A stretch of DNA of 64,000 nucleotides from Marinovum sp048263515 (GCF_048263515.1 NZ_JBLXEC010000007.1:135780-199779), one strand, 5' to 3'. Counted from the first letter of the stretch, positions 36,154 to 45,042 are shown. The notes: generated by a model from the sequence alone, not told the origin. Numbers and translations are program-made.

Positions 36154-37833
36154 ATGGCAAACACATCGATGGAGGAATTCGAAGCCCTCCTGAATGAAAG
36201 CTTCGAAATGGACACCCCCGAAGAGGGCTCTGTCGTCAAAGGCAAGGTCATCGCAATCGAAGCGGGCCAGGCCATCATCGACGTAGGCTACAAGATGGAA
36301 GGCCGCGTCGAGCTCAAAGAATTCGCGAACCCCGGCGAAGCGCCCGACATCTCGGTCGGCGACGAAGTCGAAGTCTTCCTCCGCGCGGCTGAAAACGCCC
36401 GTGGCGAAGCTGTCATCTCGCGCGAGATGGCCCGCCGCGAGGAAGCCTGGGACCGCCTCGAAAAAGCCTATGCCGACGACCAGCGCGTCGAAGGCGCGAT
36501 CTTTGGCCGTGTCAAAGGTGGCTTCACCGTCGATCTCGGCGGCGCCGTGGCCTTCCTGCCCGGCTCGCAGGTTGACGTCCGCCCCGTGCGCGACGCCGGC
36601 CCGCTGATGGGTCTGAAGCAGCCGTTCCAGATCCTCAAGATGGACCGTCGCCGTGGCAACATCGTTGTCTCGCGTCGTGCGATCCTCGAAGAGAGCCGTG
36701 CCGAACAGCGTGCCGAAGTCATCGCCAACCTGGCCGAAGGCCAGGCGGTCGACGGCGTGGTCAAGAACATCACCGAATACGGCGCCTTCGTCGACCTCGG
36801 CGGTGTGGACGGCCTGCTGCACGTCACCGACATGGCATGGCGCCGCGTCAATCACCCCTCGGAGATCCTGTCGATCGGCGAGACCGTGAAGGTTCAGGTC
36901 ATCAAGATCAACAAGGAAACCCACCGTATCTCCCTCGGCATGAAACAGCTGCAGGAAGACCCGTGGGATCTGGTGGCTGCCAAGTATCCGCTGGAATCGG
37001 TGCATCAGGGCCGCGTCACCAACATCACCGACTACGGTGCATTTGTTGAGCTGGAGCCTGGTGTCGAAGGTCTCGTTCACGTCTCGGAAATGTCCTGGAC
37101 CAAGAAGAACGTGCACCCCGGCAAGATCGTTTCGACCTCGCAGGAAGTCGAAGTCATGGTGCTGGAAATCGACCAGGCGAAACGCCGTGTCTCGCTTGGC
37201 CTCAAGCAGACCATGCGCAACCCGTGGGAAGTCTTTGCCGAGACCCATCCCGAGGGCACCGTCGTCGAAGGCGAAGTCAAGAACATCACCGAATTCGGTC
37301 TGTTCGTTGGCCTGCCCGGCGAGATCGACGGCATGGTTCACCTCTCGGACCTGTCGTGGGACGAGCGTGGCGAAGACGCGATCCAGAACTACCGCAAGGG
37401 CGACATGGTCCAGGCCGTTGTCTCCGAGGTCGACATCGACAAGGAGCGTATCTCGCTCTCGATCAAGAACGTCGGCGGCGACAAGTTTGCCGATGCGATC
37501 GGAGGCGTGAAGCGCGGTTCCGTGATCACTGTCGAAGTGACGGCGATCGAAGACGGTGGCATCGAAGTGGAATACGAAGGCATGAAGTCCTTCATCCGCC
37601 GCTCCGACCTGTCGCGTGACCGTGCCGAACAGCGCCCCGAGCGCTTCTCGGTCGGCAACAAGGTCGACGTCCGCGTCACCAACGTCGACAGCAAGACCCG
37701 CCGTCTGGGCCTGTCGATCAAGGCACGCGAGATCGCCGAAGAGAAAGAGGCCGTGCAGCAGTATGGCTCCTCCGACTCCGGTGCATCGCTGGGCGACATC
37801 CTCGGCGCAGCCCTGAAGGGCGGCGACGAGTAA
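36154..37833 (+). CDS. rpsA: 30S ribosomal protein S1
   Basis: A 559-aa protein with six S1 RNA-binding domains in tandem; typical repeats are VKNITEYGAFVDLGGVDGLLHVTDMAW, VTNITDYGAFVELEPGVEGLVHVSEMSW and VKNITEFGLFVGLPGEIDGMVHLSDLSW. It carries mRNA to the 30S subunit. AAAAAGGAACC precedes ATG. Codon use is strongly biased to a few codons, as expected for a highly expressed gene, and a strong terminator follows. Confidence 0.97.
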   Translation: MANTSMEEFEALLNESFEMDTPEEGSVVKGKVIAIEAGQAIIDVGYKMEGRVELKEFANPGEAPDISVGDEVEVFLRAAENARGEAVISREMARREEAWDRLEKAYADDQRVEGAIFGRVKGGFTVDLGGAVAFLPGSQVDVRPVRDAGPLMGLKQPFQILKMDRRRGNIVVSRRAILEESRAEQRAEVIANLAEGQAVDGVVKNITEYGAFVDLGGVDGLLHVTDMAWRRVNHPSEILSIGETVKVQVIKINKETHRISLGMKQLQEDPWDLVAAKYPLESVHQGRVTNITDYGAFVELEPGVEGLVHVSEMSWTKKNVHPGKIVSTSQEVEVMVLEIDQAKRRVSLGLKQTMRNPWEVFAETHPEGTVVEGEVKNITEFGLFVGLPGEIDGMVHLSDLSWDERGEDAIQNYRKGDMVQAVVSEVDIDKERISLSIKNVGGDKFADAIGGVKRGSVITVEVTAIEDGGIEVEYEGMKSFIRRSDLSRDRAEQRPERFSVGNKVDVRVTNVDSKTRRLGLSIKAREIAEEKEAVQQYGSSDSGASLGDILGAALKGGDE

Positions 37834-37860
37834 GCCTCGCGCTTGACGTGAACTTTGAAA

Positions 37861-37889
37861 GCCCCGGTGCGCTGCACCGGGGCTTTTTT
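37861..37889 (+). terminator. Rho-independent terminator of rpsA
   Basis: GCCCCGGTGC-GCT-GCACCGGGGC followed by TTTTTT; a perfect 10-bp GC stem and T-run. Confidence 0.95.
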
Positions 37890-38159
37890 CATGGCCAAGG
37901 CCGATCCGGCGCGCGGTCGCGGCTTGCAGGCGCTTTGGGCAAAAAATCACACCGAATCAAAGGACAGGCTTGACAGGCCCGCGACTCTCACCGCCGCCTG
38001 AAAGGGTGGCGGTTTTTGGGACTTCCCACGCTGCCGGACGAAAAAATCACGGATTTTCAGGGAGTTTGCCCCAAGCACAGGTTTGCGAAACAGGAAGTTC
38101 TCCGTATAGTCGGCGGAGTGAGACTTCTCGCGCGGACCAGTCCAGGGGGGATGGCGCAA

Positions 38160-38441
38160 ATGATCAGATCGGAACTGATCCAGAAACTTGCGGATGAAAA
38201 CCCGCACCTCTATCAACGCGATGTGGAGCGCATCGTGAACACCGTTTTCGAAGAGATCACCAGCGCCATGGCGCGCGGCGATCGGGTCGAGCTGCGGGGC
38301 TTCGGTGCCTTCTCGGTGAAAAAACGCGATGCGCGCACCGGACGGAACCCGCGGACAGGCGAGGCCGTTGAGGTGGAAGAAAAGCACGTGCCGTTCTTCA
38401 AGACCGGCAAGCTGCTGCGCGATCGTCTGAACGGAAAGTAA
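38160..38441 (+). CDS. ihfB: Integration host factor subunit beta
   Basis: A 93-aa DNA-bending protein of the HU/IHF family. Seen: MIRSELIQKLADENPHLYQRDVERIVNTVFEEI and VELRGFGAFSVKKRDARTGRNPRTGEAVEV, the beta-arm with the intercalating Pro. Start at 38160 fits the canonical MIRSEL beginning and the AGGGGGG site; ATG 38151 three codons earlier abuts that site too closely. Confidence 0.95.
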   Translation: MIRSELIQKLADENPHLYQRDVERIVNTVFEEITSAMARGDRVELRGFGAFSVKKRDARTGRNPRTGEAVEVEEKHVPFFKTGKLLRDRLNGK

Positions 38442-38449
38442 AGCGACAC

Positions 38450-38800
38450 ATGCGGTATATCAAATACGCCTTCCTGGCGATCGTGGCTCTGGCGCTGGTG
38501 GCCGTGGCCGTGGCCAATCGGGATATCGTCACCCTGACGCTGCTGCCTTCGGGGCTGGCGGCGCTGGCCGGCACCAACCAGTCGATCGACCTGCCGCTCT
38601 TTGTGGTGATCATCACCGGTGTCGCCGCAGGGCTGCTGATCGGTTTCATCTGGGAATGGCTGCGCGAGTTCAAGCAGCGTGCCGAGAGCGCCCGCAAGGA
38701 CCGCGAGATCAAGGAGCTCAAGCGCCAGCTGCGTCGCCTGCGCGCCGAGAAGCACGAGGGCGAGGACGAGGTCCTGGCCATTCTCGACGAGGCGAGCTGA
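38450..38800 (+). CDS. lapA: LapA (DUF1049) membrane protein
   Basis: A 116-aa inner-membrane protein with two membrane segments (residues 4-24 and 45-70: LPLFVVIITGVAAGLLIGFIWEWLREFKQ) and a charged coiled coil (SARKDREIKELKRQLRRLRAEK). The order ihfB-lapA-trpF is typical of the group. LapA works in lipopolysaccharide assembly control in enterobacteria; the LapB partner is not here. Confidence 0.82.
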   Translation: MRYIKYAFLAIVALALVAVAVANRDIVTLTLLPSGLAALAGTNQSIDLPLFVVIITGVAAGLLIGFIWEWLREFKQRAESARKDREIKELKRQLRRLRAEKHEGEDEVLAILDEAS

Positions 38801-38810
38801 TCGGTTTGGG

Positions 38811-39479
38811 ATGACCGAGGTACGCACCAAGATATGTGGTCTGACTCGGCCACAGGACGTGGCTGCGGCCGCCGAGGCCGGGGCCAATTACCTCGGCTTC
38901 AACTTCTTCCCGAAATCGCCGCGCTATGTGGACATCCCCAATGCCGGACAGCTTGCGCTGGACGTGCCGCCGGGGATCGCCAAGGTGGTGCTGGTGGTGA
39001 ACCCCGACAATGCCCTGCTTGATGCGATTACCGGCGGCATGCCGCTCGACATGATCCAGCTGCACGGCCAGGAGAGCCCCGAGCGTGTCACCGAGATCAA
39101 GGCGCGCTACGGCCTGCCGGTGATCAAGGTGCTGGGTGTCGCCGACGCAGACGACCTGCCGCCGATTGCCACCTACGGCCGCGTCGCCGACCAGCTGTTG
39201 ATCGACGCCAAGCCGCCGAAGAACGCCGAACTGCCGGGCGGCAACGGCCTGACCTTTGACTGGCGGCTGATTGCCGGGCGACGCTGGCCGCTGCCCTGGA
39301 TGCTGGCGGGTGGGCTGACGCCCGACAACGTGGCCGAGGCCATTGCCATGACCGGCGCCACCCAGGTCGACGTCGCCAGCGGCGTCGAGAGCGCGCCGGG
39401 CATCAAGGACGCCGGCAAGATGGCTGCCTTCATCAAGGCCGCAACTTCCGCGCAGACGGCGCCGCCCAAGTTGCGCTGA
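38811..39479 (+). CDS. trpF: Phosphoribosylanthranilate isomerase
   Basis: A 222-aa TIM-barrel enzyme of tryptophan synthesis. Seen: VRTKICGLTRPQDVAAAAEAGANYLGFNFFPKSPRYVD with catalytic Cys, MIQLHGQESPERVTEIK, LLIDAKPP with catalytic Asp, and WMLAGGLTPDNVAEAI, VDVASGVESAPGIKD. Start at 38811, ten bases after the lapA stop. Confidence 0.96.
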   Translation: MTEVRTKICGLTRPQDVAAAAEAGANYLGFNFFPKSPRYVDIPNAGQLALDVPPGIAKVVLVVNPDNALLDAITGGMPLDMIQLHGQESPERVTEIKARYGLPVIKVLGVADADDLPPIATYGRVADQLLIDAKPPKNAELPGGNGLTFDWRLIAGRRWPLPWMLAGGLTPDNVAEAIAMTGATQVDVASGVESAPGIKDAGKMAAFIKAATSAQTAPPKLR

Positions 39480-39610
39480 TCCGCTGGTCAGGAATCCCTG
39501 ACTGGATTTGACCACCCCCTCCGAGGCAAGATCACCACGAGGCAGGACGCCGTGAACGGAATTACCCGTTCGATCCGACGTCGCCTGCTGGTCTTTTTCG
39601 AGGTGATTGA

Positions 39611-40225
39611 ATGAAACGTCTTTACGACAGAAACCGAACGGCCGAGCGCAGGGCGCGGCTGGCCGTCGAACGCAAGCTGCTCTTTGCCGAATATCCCGGT
39701 CTGCAGGCCACCCCCGGTGACATCCAGTGGCAGTCCGAGGCCTGGGTGAAGATGTGGGTCGACATGTCCTACTGCGTCTTTTCCGAGGACGGTGCGATGT
39801 ATGCCCGACGCGGCATTACAGACGATGGCCAGATGATCTGGCAGATCCGACACCTGCAGCGGCCGCTGGCCTTCCATGCCCTGGGCCATGACCCCGAGCA
39901 GGCCTTCACGCGGGCCAGCACCGCCTGGGCGCGCTGCGATGCGCTGGCCGAGCGGCGGGGCGAGATCAAGGCGCTCTGCCGGGACCTGCTCCTGGGGCGC
40001 GAGCGCTTCGAGGTGACGGTCGAGGATGCGGCCGCCTCGCCTCTGTCCTCGGTCGAGGTGCGGTTCTTCATGCGGCGCATGGGGCTGTCGCGGCGGCGGC
40101 GGGTCTCTGGCAGGCTGGCCGCGCTGATGGCGCTGGTCGAGCCGCAGGTGGGCATCGTGATCCTGACGGCACACCGCCGTCAGGCGCGGCGGACTGCAGG
40201 GCTGGGCAAGGCAGCACTGGCGTAG
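39611..40225 (+). CDS. Protein of unknown function, 204 aa
   Basis: No family recognised. The sequence is soluble, with conserved-looking Trp-rich segments (DIQWQSEAWVKMWVDMSYCVFSEDG, GQMIWQIRHLQRPLAFHALG), an Arg-rich helical stretch (FFMRRMGLSRRRRVSGRLAALM) and a basic end (TAHRRQARRTAGLGKAALA). GAGGTGATTGA precedes the ATG. Stands alone between trpF and a repeat. Confidence 0.65.
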   Translation: MKRLYDRNRTAERRARLAVERKLLFAEYPGLQATPGDIQWQSEAWVKMWVDMSYCVFSEDGAMYARRGITDDGQMIWQIRHLQRPLAFHALGHDPEQAFTRASTAWARCDALAERRGEIKALCRDLLLGRERFEVTVEDAAASPLSSVEVRFFMRRMGLSRRRRVSGRLAALMALVEPQVGIVILTAHRRQARRTAGLGKAALA

Positions 40226-40262
40226 TCGGGTCGGCGGCTGCGGAAGACTATCTTGGAACGAG

Positions 40263-40432
40263 CCGGGCCAGCGGCTGCCCGCGGGATGCCGCTCTGCCGG
40301 TGGTTCGGCAGCACTTTATCCAAGCCAAGTCCGAAGGGACCAGATCGGCGCGCTTGACCAAACAAAGCGGCTGCCCGGTGGGGCGGGCAGCCGCCGGCCC
40401 GGCGGCCTGCGGCCTTGTTTCCGGGCCGGGGC
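40263..40432. repeat. Complex intergenic repeat, copy 3 (inverted)
   Basis: Reverse complement of the 31.2-kb unit. Its minus strand reads GGCCCGGAAACAAGG..., CGGCTGCCCG-CCCCAC-CGGGCAGCCG (perfect 10-bp stem), CAAGCGCGCCGAT..., and AGCGGCATCCCGCGGGCAGCC at the other end. All blocks are in the same order as in copy 1, which shows a defined element and not a chance palindrome. Confidence 0.75.
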
Positions 40433-40451
40433 CACAGACCGGTCGGAGCCG

Positions 40452-41123
40452 TCACAGGTCCCGCGTCATCTCCAGCCCCACGGCCTGCTCGGAAAACCCG
40501 ATGAAGCGATAGCTGTCCTCGGGCAGCGCTTCCTGCAGCGCCTTGTATTCGTGGTGGCGCCAGCCCGGATAGCCGTAGAGCTCGTCAAACAGCAGCACGC
40601 TGCCCTTCACCAGCCGCGAGCGTATCTCTCCCAGGACAAAGGCGGTCGGCGAATAGGTGTCCATGTCGAAATGCGCCAGCGCCACCGGCCTGTCGCCCTG
40701 CTGCGCCAGCCAGCCCGGTACGGTGTCCTGCACCCAGCCCTTGACCAGCGTCACGTTGCGGCGCACCTCTGGCAACACGCCGTCGAGGTTGTAGCGCCCG
40801 GCCTCGCCGCCGCGGGCGTGACCGGTCCAGTCCTCCTCCAACCCTTCGAAGCTGTCGAAGCCGGTGACATGGCCGCCCTCGGGCTCCAGCATCCGGGCAA
40901 AGAGATTGACGCCATGGCCGCGCCAGACGCCGAACTCGGCATACAGCCCCTCGGTGCCATGCGCCGCCAGCGCCTGCTTGACGCAGTATTTCCGGAGGCC
41001 CGCCTTGCGCGGAAACAGCATGGCGCCGGTCATCGCCTCGCGAAAGGTCTCGAAGCTGTCGCGCACCGCATCGTCCTGCAACAGGGTCAGCGGCGTCACG
41101 CGCTCGGGCTGGTCTTCGCTCAT
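40452..41123 (-). CDS. TylF/MycF-like SAM-dependent methyltransferase
   Basis: A 223-aa protein. Seen: GLYAEFGVWRGHGVNLFARMLEPEGGHVTGFDSFEGLEEDWTG (SAM-binding glycines and acidic residue), VALAHFDMDTYSPTAFVLGEIRSRLVKGSVLLFDELYGYPGWRHHEYKAL (metal/His region). Resembles macrocin-O-methyltransferase TylF-type sugar methyltransferases, which in such genomes usually modify surface sugars. Its ATG overlaps the stop of the upstream quinone-reductase gene by four bases. Confidence 0.8.
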   Translation of the reverse strand: MSEDQPERVTPLTLLQDDAVRDSFETFREAMTGAMLFPRKAGLRKYCVKQALAAHGTEGLYAEFGVWRGHGVNLFARMLEPEGGHVTGFDSFEGLEEDWTGHARGGEAGRYNLDGVLPEVRRNVTLVKGWVQDTVPGWLAQQGDRPVALAHFDMDTYSPTAFVLGEIRSRLVKGSVLLFDELYGYPGWRHHEYKALQEALPEDSYRFIGFSEQAVGLEMTRDL

Positions 41124-42106
41124 CCGGCCACCTTGAGGACGATCTTGCCGATATGCCCGCCGGCCTCCATCCGCGCATGGGCGGCGGCGGCATCGGCAAG
41201 GGCAAATTCGCTGTCCATCACCGGCGCGATCCGCCCGGCGTCCAGCAGCGGCCAGACCTCGCGGCGCAGCGCCTCGGCGATGCGCGCCTTGGCGAGGTCG
41301 GATTGCGGCCGCAGGGTTGAACCGGTGAAGGTCAGTCGCCGCATCATCAGCGGGGCAAAGTTCACCTCGGCCTTGGGGCCTTGCAGAAACGCGATCTGAA
41401 CCAGCCGGCCGTCATCGGCGAGCGTCTTGAGGTTGCGCGCGATGTAGGAGCCGCCGACCATGCAGAGGATCAGGTCGGCGCCCCCCTCGGCCCGCAGCAC
41501 CTCGACGAAATCCTCGTCACGATAGTTGATCGCCCGCTCGGCCCCCAGATCGGTGCAGGCCCGGCACTTCTCGGCCGAGCCGGCGGTGGCAAAGACCCGC
41601 GCGCCGAAATGCGCCGCCAGCTGGATCGCCGTGGTACCGATGCCGGACGACCCGCCGTGTACCAGGAAGCGCTCGCCGGCTTGCAAACCGCCGCGCTGGA
41701 AGACGTTGGACCAGACGGTGAAATAGGTCTCCGGCAGGCAGGCGGCCTCTTTCATACCCATGCCCTCGGGGACAGGCAGGCAATGGGCGGCGGGGGTCGC
41801 CACGTATTCGGCATAGCCGCCGCCCGGCAGCAGGGCACAGACCTTGTCGCCAATGGCCCAGTCGCTGACGTTGGGCCCCAGCGCCACGATCTCACCAGAG
41901 GCCTCGAGCCCCGGCAGGTCGCTGGCGGTGGGCGGCGGTGCGTAGGAGCCCGCGCGCTGCAGGGCATCGGGGCGGTTCACCCCGGCCCAGGCCACGCGGA
42001 TCACCACCTCGCCGGGGCGCGGCTCCGGCACCGGGCGCTCGGTGAGTTTCAGCACATCCGGCCCGCCGGGGGCGGTGATCTCGACCGCCTGCATCGTCTT
42101 GGTCAT
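41120..42106 (-). CDS. NAD(P)H quinone oxidoreductase (PIG3/MDR family)
   Basis: A 328-aa zinc-free MDR oxidoreductase. Seen: AVEITAPGGPDVLKLTERPVPEPRPGEVVIRVAWAGVNRPDALQRAG, GLEASGEIVALGPNVSDW, ERFLVHGGSSGIGTTAIQLAAHFGARVFATAGSAEK (NADPH site), INYRDEDFVEVLR. The TP53I3/PIG3-type pattern is clear. Translationally coupled to the methyltransferase downstream. Confidence 0.9.
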   Translation of the reverse strand: MTKTMQAVEITAPGGPDVLKLTERPVPEPRPGEVVIRVAWAGVNRPDALQRAGSYAPPPTASDLPGLEASGEIVALGPNVSDWAIGDKVCALLPGGGYAEYVATPAAHCLPVPEGMGMKEAACLPETYFTVWSNVFQRGGLQAGERFLVHGGSSGIGTTAIQLAAHFGARVFATAGSAEKCRACTDLGAERAINYRDEDFVEVLRAEGGADLILCMVGGSYIARNLKTLADDGRLVQIAFLQGPKAEVNFAPLMMRRLTFTGSTLRPQSDLAKARIAEALRREVWPLLDAGRIAPVMDSEFALADAAAAHARMEAGGHIGKIVLKVAG

Positions 42107-42116
42107 TCTTCGTCCC

Positions 42117-42809
42117 CTATTTGTCGCTATCTTGTGGCTGCCAGCGCCCGGGAAAGCCCGTCGTTGGCCGCGGCGGCTTGAGCCGCGACAGCAGCAGGTT
42201 CGGCCCGGCCATCAGTTTCGACAGCACCGGGTTGTCGCGCGCCTGTGCTTTCGCCTTCTCGATCTGCATCACGTTGTCGATCCGCCGGTCGAGGAATTCC
42301 CAGGTGGCCTGGTGGTCGGGGCTGTCGTCGCCCAGCCAGTAGAGCACCGTCGCACTGTAGACCGCGCCGAGCGTGCCGCGCTTGGTGTACCAGTTGACGT
42401 CGTCCGAGGTGTCACCCAGCGCCGTCCAGATGGCATCGACCGTGCCCCAGACCGCCTTGGCACCGTCGGGCGCGTAAGTGGGCAGGGCAAAGAGCGTCAT
42501 GCCGCGGCGCACTAGCTCCTTGTCCTCGACCAGCTCCAGCCGGGCGCGGACGGCAAAGGCGATCCGGTCACGAAAACGCATGGCAGAGAGGTCGGCCTCG
42601 TTCAGCCGGGCGACCATCGCGGCGTCGCCCTTGCGGTGATAGGCCAGCGCCAGATCGACCGCGCCGCGCGGATAAAGCGCCCGTGCCACGGTGTCGTTGA
42701 CGTCGCTCTCGGAAATGGCGGCGCGGAACGAAGCTTCGCTCCAGCCGTCAAAAGGCACATGCGAGATCATCGCGTTGAGCAGCCTGTCTTCTATCGGGGT
42801 TTGCGTCAT
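42117..42809 (-). CDS. coq9: COQ9 family ubiquinone biosynthesis protein
   Basis: A 230-aa homolog of COQ9, a lipid-binding protein that helps Coq7 in ubiquinone synthesis. Seen: a TetR-like N-terminal helix pair (LLNAMISHVPFDGWSEASFRAAISE), ARALYPRGAVDLALAYHRKGD, and WYTKRGTLGAVYSATVLYWLGDDSPDHQATWEFLDRRIDNVM (signature). Divergent from rpsU, a linkage typical of the order. Confidence 0.92.
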   Translation of the reverse strand: MTQTPIEDRLLNAMISHVPFDGWSEASFRAAISESDVNDTVARALYPRGAVDLALAYHRKGDAAMVARLNEADLSAMRFRDRIAFAVRARLELVEDKELVRRGMTLFALPTYAPDGAKAVWGTVDAIWTALGDTSDDVNWYTKRGTLGAVYSATVLYWLGDDSPDHQATWEFLDRRIDNVMQIEKAKAQARDNPVLSKLMAGPNLLLSRLKPPRPTTGFPGRWQPQDSDK

Positions 42810-43091
42810 CTGGCGTCTCCTGTCGGGCCGAGGTTACAGCGCGCAGCGGCGCCATGAAACCCGCATCGCGCATCCATCGGTCAAGGAATTCGACGCTGGT
42901 CGCAGGGCCTGTTTGCGGGTCTCACCGCCTAAACCCGTGGCCTGCGCGCATGTTCCGGCGGCGGGGGGATGGGACAGGATGTCCCGGCGGGGCAGGGTGC
43001 CCGGGGACTGGACAAGTGAGGGGCGCTTTGCTATATGGCCACTTCCTGCAATTTCCTTGCAACTCAAACTTAGAAAGGTGGTGAAAACCAC

Positions 43092-43298
43092 ATGCAGGTT
43101 AGTGTTCGCGACAACAATGTCGATCAGGCGCTTCGTGCCCTGAAGAAAAAGCTGCAGCGTGAAGGCGTATTCCGCGAAATGAAGCTCAAGCAACATTTCG
43201 AGAAGCCGTCCGAGAAAAAAGCGCGCGAGAAAGCTGAAGCGATCCGCCGTGCCCGGAAACTGGCGCGCAAGAAAGCCCAGCGCGAAGGACTGCTCTGA
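43092..43298 (+). CDS. rpsU: 30S ribosomal protein S21
   Basis: A 68-aa basic protein: MQVSVRDNNVDQALRALKKK, EMKLKQHFEKPSEKKAREKAEAIRRARKLARKKAQREGLL. The ribosome site is GGTGGTGAAAACC after an AT-rich leader. A clear terminator follows. Confidence 0.97.
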   Translation: MQVSVRDNNVDQALRALKKKLQREGVFREMKLKQHFEKPSEKKAREKAEAIRRARKLARKKAQREGLL

Positions 43299-43330
43299 GC
43301 AGACCCAGCTTTGGACACAAGAAGATACGA

Positions 43331-43358
43331 CCCCCGAGCCCCGGCTTCGGGGGTTTTT
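43331..43358 (+). terminator. Rho-independent terminator of rpsU
   Basis: CCCCCGA-GCCCCGGCT-TCGGGGG followed by TTTTT, 32 bases after the rpsU stop. Confidence 0.92.
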
Positions 43359-43380
43359 CTTTGTCCGGCAGTCAGTTACG

Positions 43381-43410
43381 AAAAAAGACCGGCCGCAGGG
43401 CGACCGGTCC
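43381..43410 (-). terminator. Terminator of the three-repeat secreted protein gene
   Basis: On the minus strand GACCGG...CCGGTC followed by TTTTTT, preceded by another hairpin (GCCGGACCC-TCC-GGGTCCGGC, 43422-43442). The same double-hairpin arrangement follows both paralogs. Confidence 0.85.
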
Positions 43411-43456
43411 TTTCAAGGGCAGCCGGACCCGGAGGGTCCGGCCTAGGGGCAGAGGC

Positions 43457-44107
43457 TTACTCGAAGTAGGCCTGAACCGCCTGACGTTTGTCGCCTTCGC
43501 TGTCGTCGCCGGCGATCAGGTCGAGGATCTGGGCGATCTGCTCGTCACCGATCCGCGCCAGATCACCCAAGGCGATGTCAGGAGCGTATTGCTTGATCTT
43601 GGCAAGGTTGGTCTCGTTGACGAAGTCGCTGGTGGCATTGGCATGCATCACCATGGAATCGTCACCTTCGAACAGGGCGCGCACGGTTGCGGCCTTGTCG
43701 GCACCGTTGTCACCTTCGGCGATCGCGTTCAGGATGCTGGCGATCTGGTCGTTTTCCATCCGCGCAAGGTCGGCCAGCGTGGCTTCGGGCACGAATTCCT
43801 GGATCTTCAGCAGGTTGGTTTCATTGGCGAACTCGGTGGTGGTTGCCATGTCGGCGTCCATCTTGCTCGCGTCCATGAACAGGGCGCGCACGGTGTTGGC
43901 CTTGCCGTCGGCATCTTCGCCCGAGCTGATTGCGTTCAGGATCACGCGAATGTCGGTGTCGGACATGGCTTCGAGGTCAACCATGGTGGCTTCGGGTACG
44001 TAGGCCTGAATTTGCACGAGGTTCTGCTCGGTCGCCTCGATGGTCGCGGCGGAGACGCCGGTAGCGAGGGTCATGGCAAGGGCGCTAGCGTAAAAAATGC
44101 GTTTCAT
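43457..44107 (-). CDS. Secreted protein with three ~50-residue repeats, unknown family
   Basis: A 216-aa protein with a signal peptide (MKRIFYASALAMTLATGVSA, cleavage after residue 20). Three repeats at residues 26-77, 95-146 and 164-215 share the pattern N(L)xxIQxYxPEAxLxDLxxMxDxQIxxILNAIxxGDxxxDKxxxVRALF. No Cys; strongly acidic; each repeat looks like three short helices. Start at 44107 with AAAGGAC upstream; the longer frame upstream is not related to the paralogs. Two smaller paralogs follow in tandem. Periplasmic or extracellular; function unknown, possibly adhesion, matrix or stress-related (inference). Confidence 0.85.
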   Translation of the reverse strand: MKRIFYASALAMTLATGVSAATIEATEQNLVQIQAYVPEATMVDLEAMSDTDIRVILNAISSGEDADGKANTVRALFMDASKMDADMATTTEFANETNLLKIQEFVPEATLADLARMENDQIASILNAIAEGDNGADKAATVRALFEGDDSMVMHANATSDFVNETNLAKIKQYAPDIALGDLARIGDEQIAQILDLIAGDDSEGDKRQAVQAYFE

Positions 44108-44400
44108 GTTTCGTCCTTTCGGTAAACGGCCCCGAGTGAGGGGCGTTACTTGGTTACTCGTTTGGCAGCCAGTGATAGCCACCAGCACCGAGAGAACCGC
44201 GCCGAGGCCGGTCTGTTCCCGCCAGCGAACCGCTTTCCTTGATAAACAAAACGTTAGTGGTGATTGGGGTGCAGGGCGCTAAGCGTACAGTTTTCCCAGG
44301 TTTTCATGACCGGGGTGATCTCGCGCTGGCGCGAGGTGGGCGCATTCGTCGGCGTCGGACCGCCAATGAGAGCCACGAAAATAATTATGTCTGAAAACAG

Positions 44401-44421
44401 AAAACCGGCCCGAAGGCCGGT
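44401..44421 (-). terminator. Terminator of single-repeat secreted protein gene 1
   Basis: On the minus strand ACCGGCC-TTCG-GGCCGGTTTTCTGTTTT; a second hairpin GCCCTGCCGG...CCGGCAGGGC (44432-44461) lies between it and the gene, repeating the arrangement seen after the other paralogs. Confidence 0.85.
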
Positions 44422-44479
44422 CTTGAGGGCTGCCCTGCCGGGGGGGAGTGTCCGGCAGGGCGGCAGGCGTGGGCAAGGC

Positions 44480-44713
44480 TCAGCCTGCGGTGTTGGTCAG
44501 GGCGCGAACCTGTGCGGTCACTTCAGCGCGCGACTCGCCGGAGTTGATGGCGTTCAGGGCCAGCAGGATTTCGGTGTCGGAGAGCGACGACAGGTCGGCT
44601 TCCGGCGCGTACTGGTGGATCGCCTGGGCGTTCACGGCGTTGACGGTGGCAGCCGAAGCGGTGGTTGCAACGCCGGCGAGAACGAGAGCGGTAAGAGCGA
44701 GAACGTTTTTCAT
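44480..44713 (-). CDS. Small secreted single-repeat protein, paralog B
   Basis: A 77-aa protein: signal peptide to about residue 21 (MKNVLALTALVLAGVATTASA), then one copy of the repeat (NAQAIHQYAPEADLSSLSDTEILLALNAINSGESRAEVTAQVRALT). The mature protein is about 55 residues. Ribosome site AAAGGACATACACC. Same strand and same family as the genes on either side. Function unknown. Confidence 0.85.
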   Translation of the reverse strand: MKNVLALTALVLAGVATTASAATVNAVNAQAIHQYAPEADLSSLSDTEILLALNAINSGESRAEVTAQVRALTNTAG

Positions 44714-45042
44714 GGTGTATGTCCTTTGATCTGAGGTGCCCCGCGGGGCGGTTTATCTGGTGTCGGTGATTGCCTCCGACACCGAGACATCTGGGCCATC
44801 CGGCGGCCGATCTCAAATCACGCAATGGCTCACGCAGGCTCACGGATATGTGCCGTTGAAAGCTGCGACGGAATCTACAAGCAGATGAAAACAAGAGAAT
44901 TTATGGGGTTTCTTGCGATATGAAGTAGCCACTCCGCCCAGGTTCTGGCCCGAAATCAGGCGCTCTGTGGTCGATAAACACGGTATGTGCATTGGTGCAC
45001 AGGCGAAACTGAAACACAATCTCACGGCGCGGTGACGCGCAG
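44714..45042 (-). promoter_or_regulatory. Leader and upstream region of paralog B (structured, duplicated)
   Basis: Contains a hairpin GGTGTCGG...CCGACACC (44759-44783) and CTCAAATCAC at 44812, both present at the same distances before paralog C. Further upstream, bases 45010-45042 (CACGGCGCGGTGACGCGCAG) repeat at 45828-45860 upstream of paralog C. The promoter is probably in this shared part. A conserved leader suggests post-transcriptional control. Confidence 0.55.

Noticed and set aside
36010..37950. 646-aa open frame on the minus strand
   Set aside because: Antisense of rpsA; apparent internal repeats only mirror the S1 domains.
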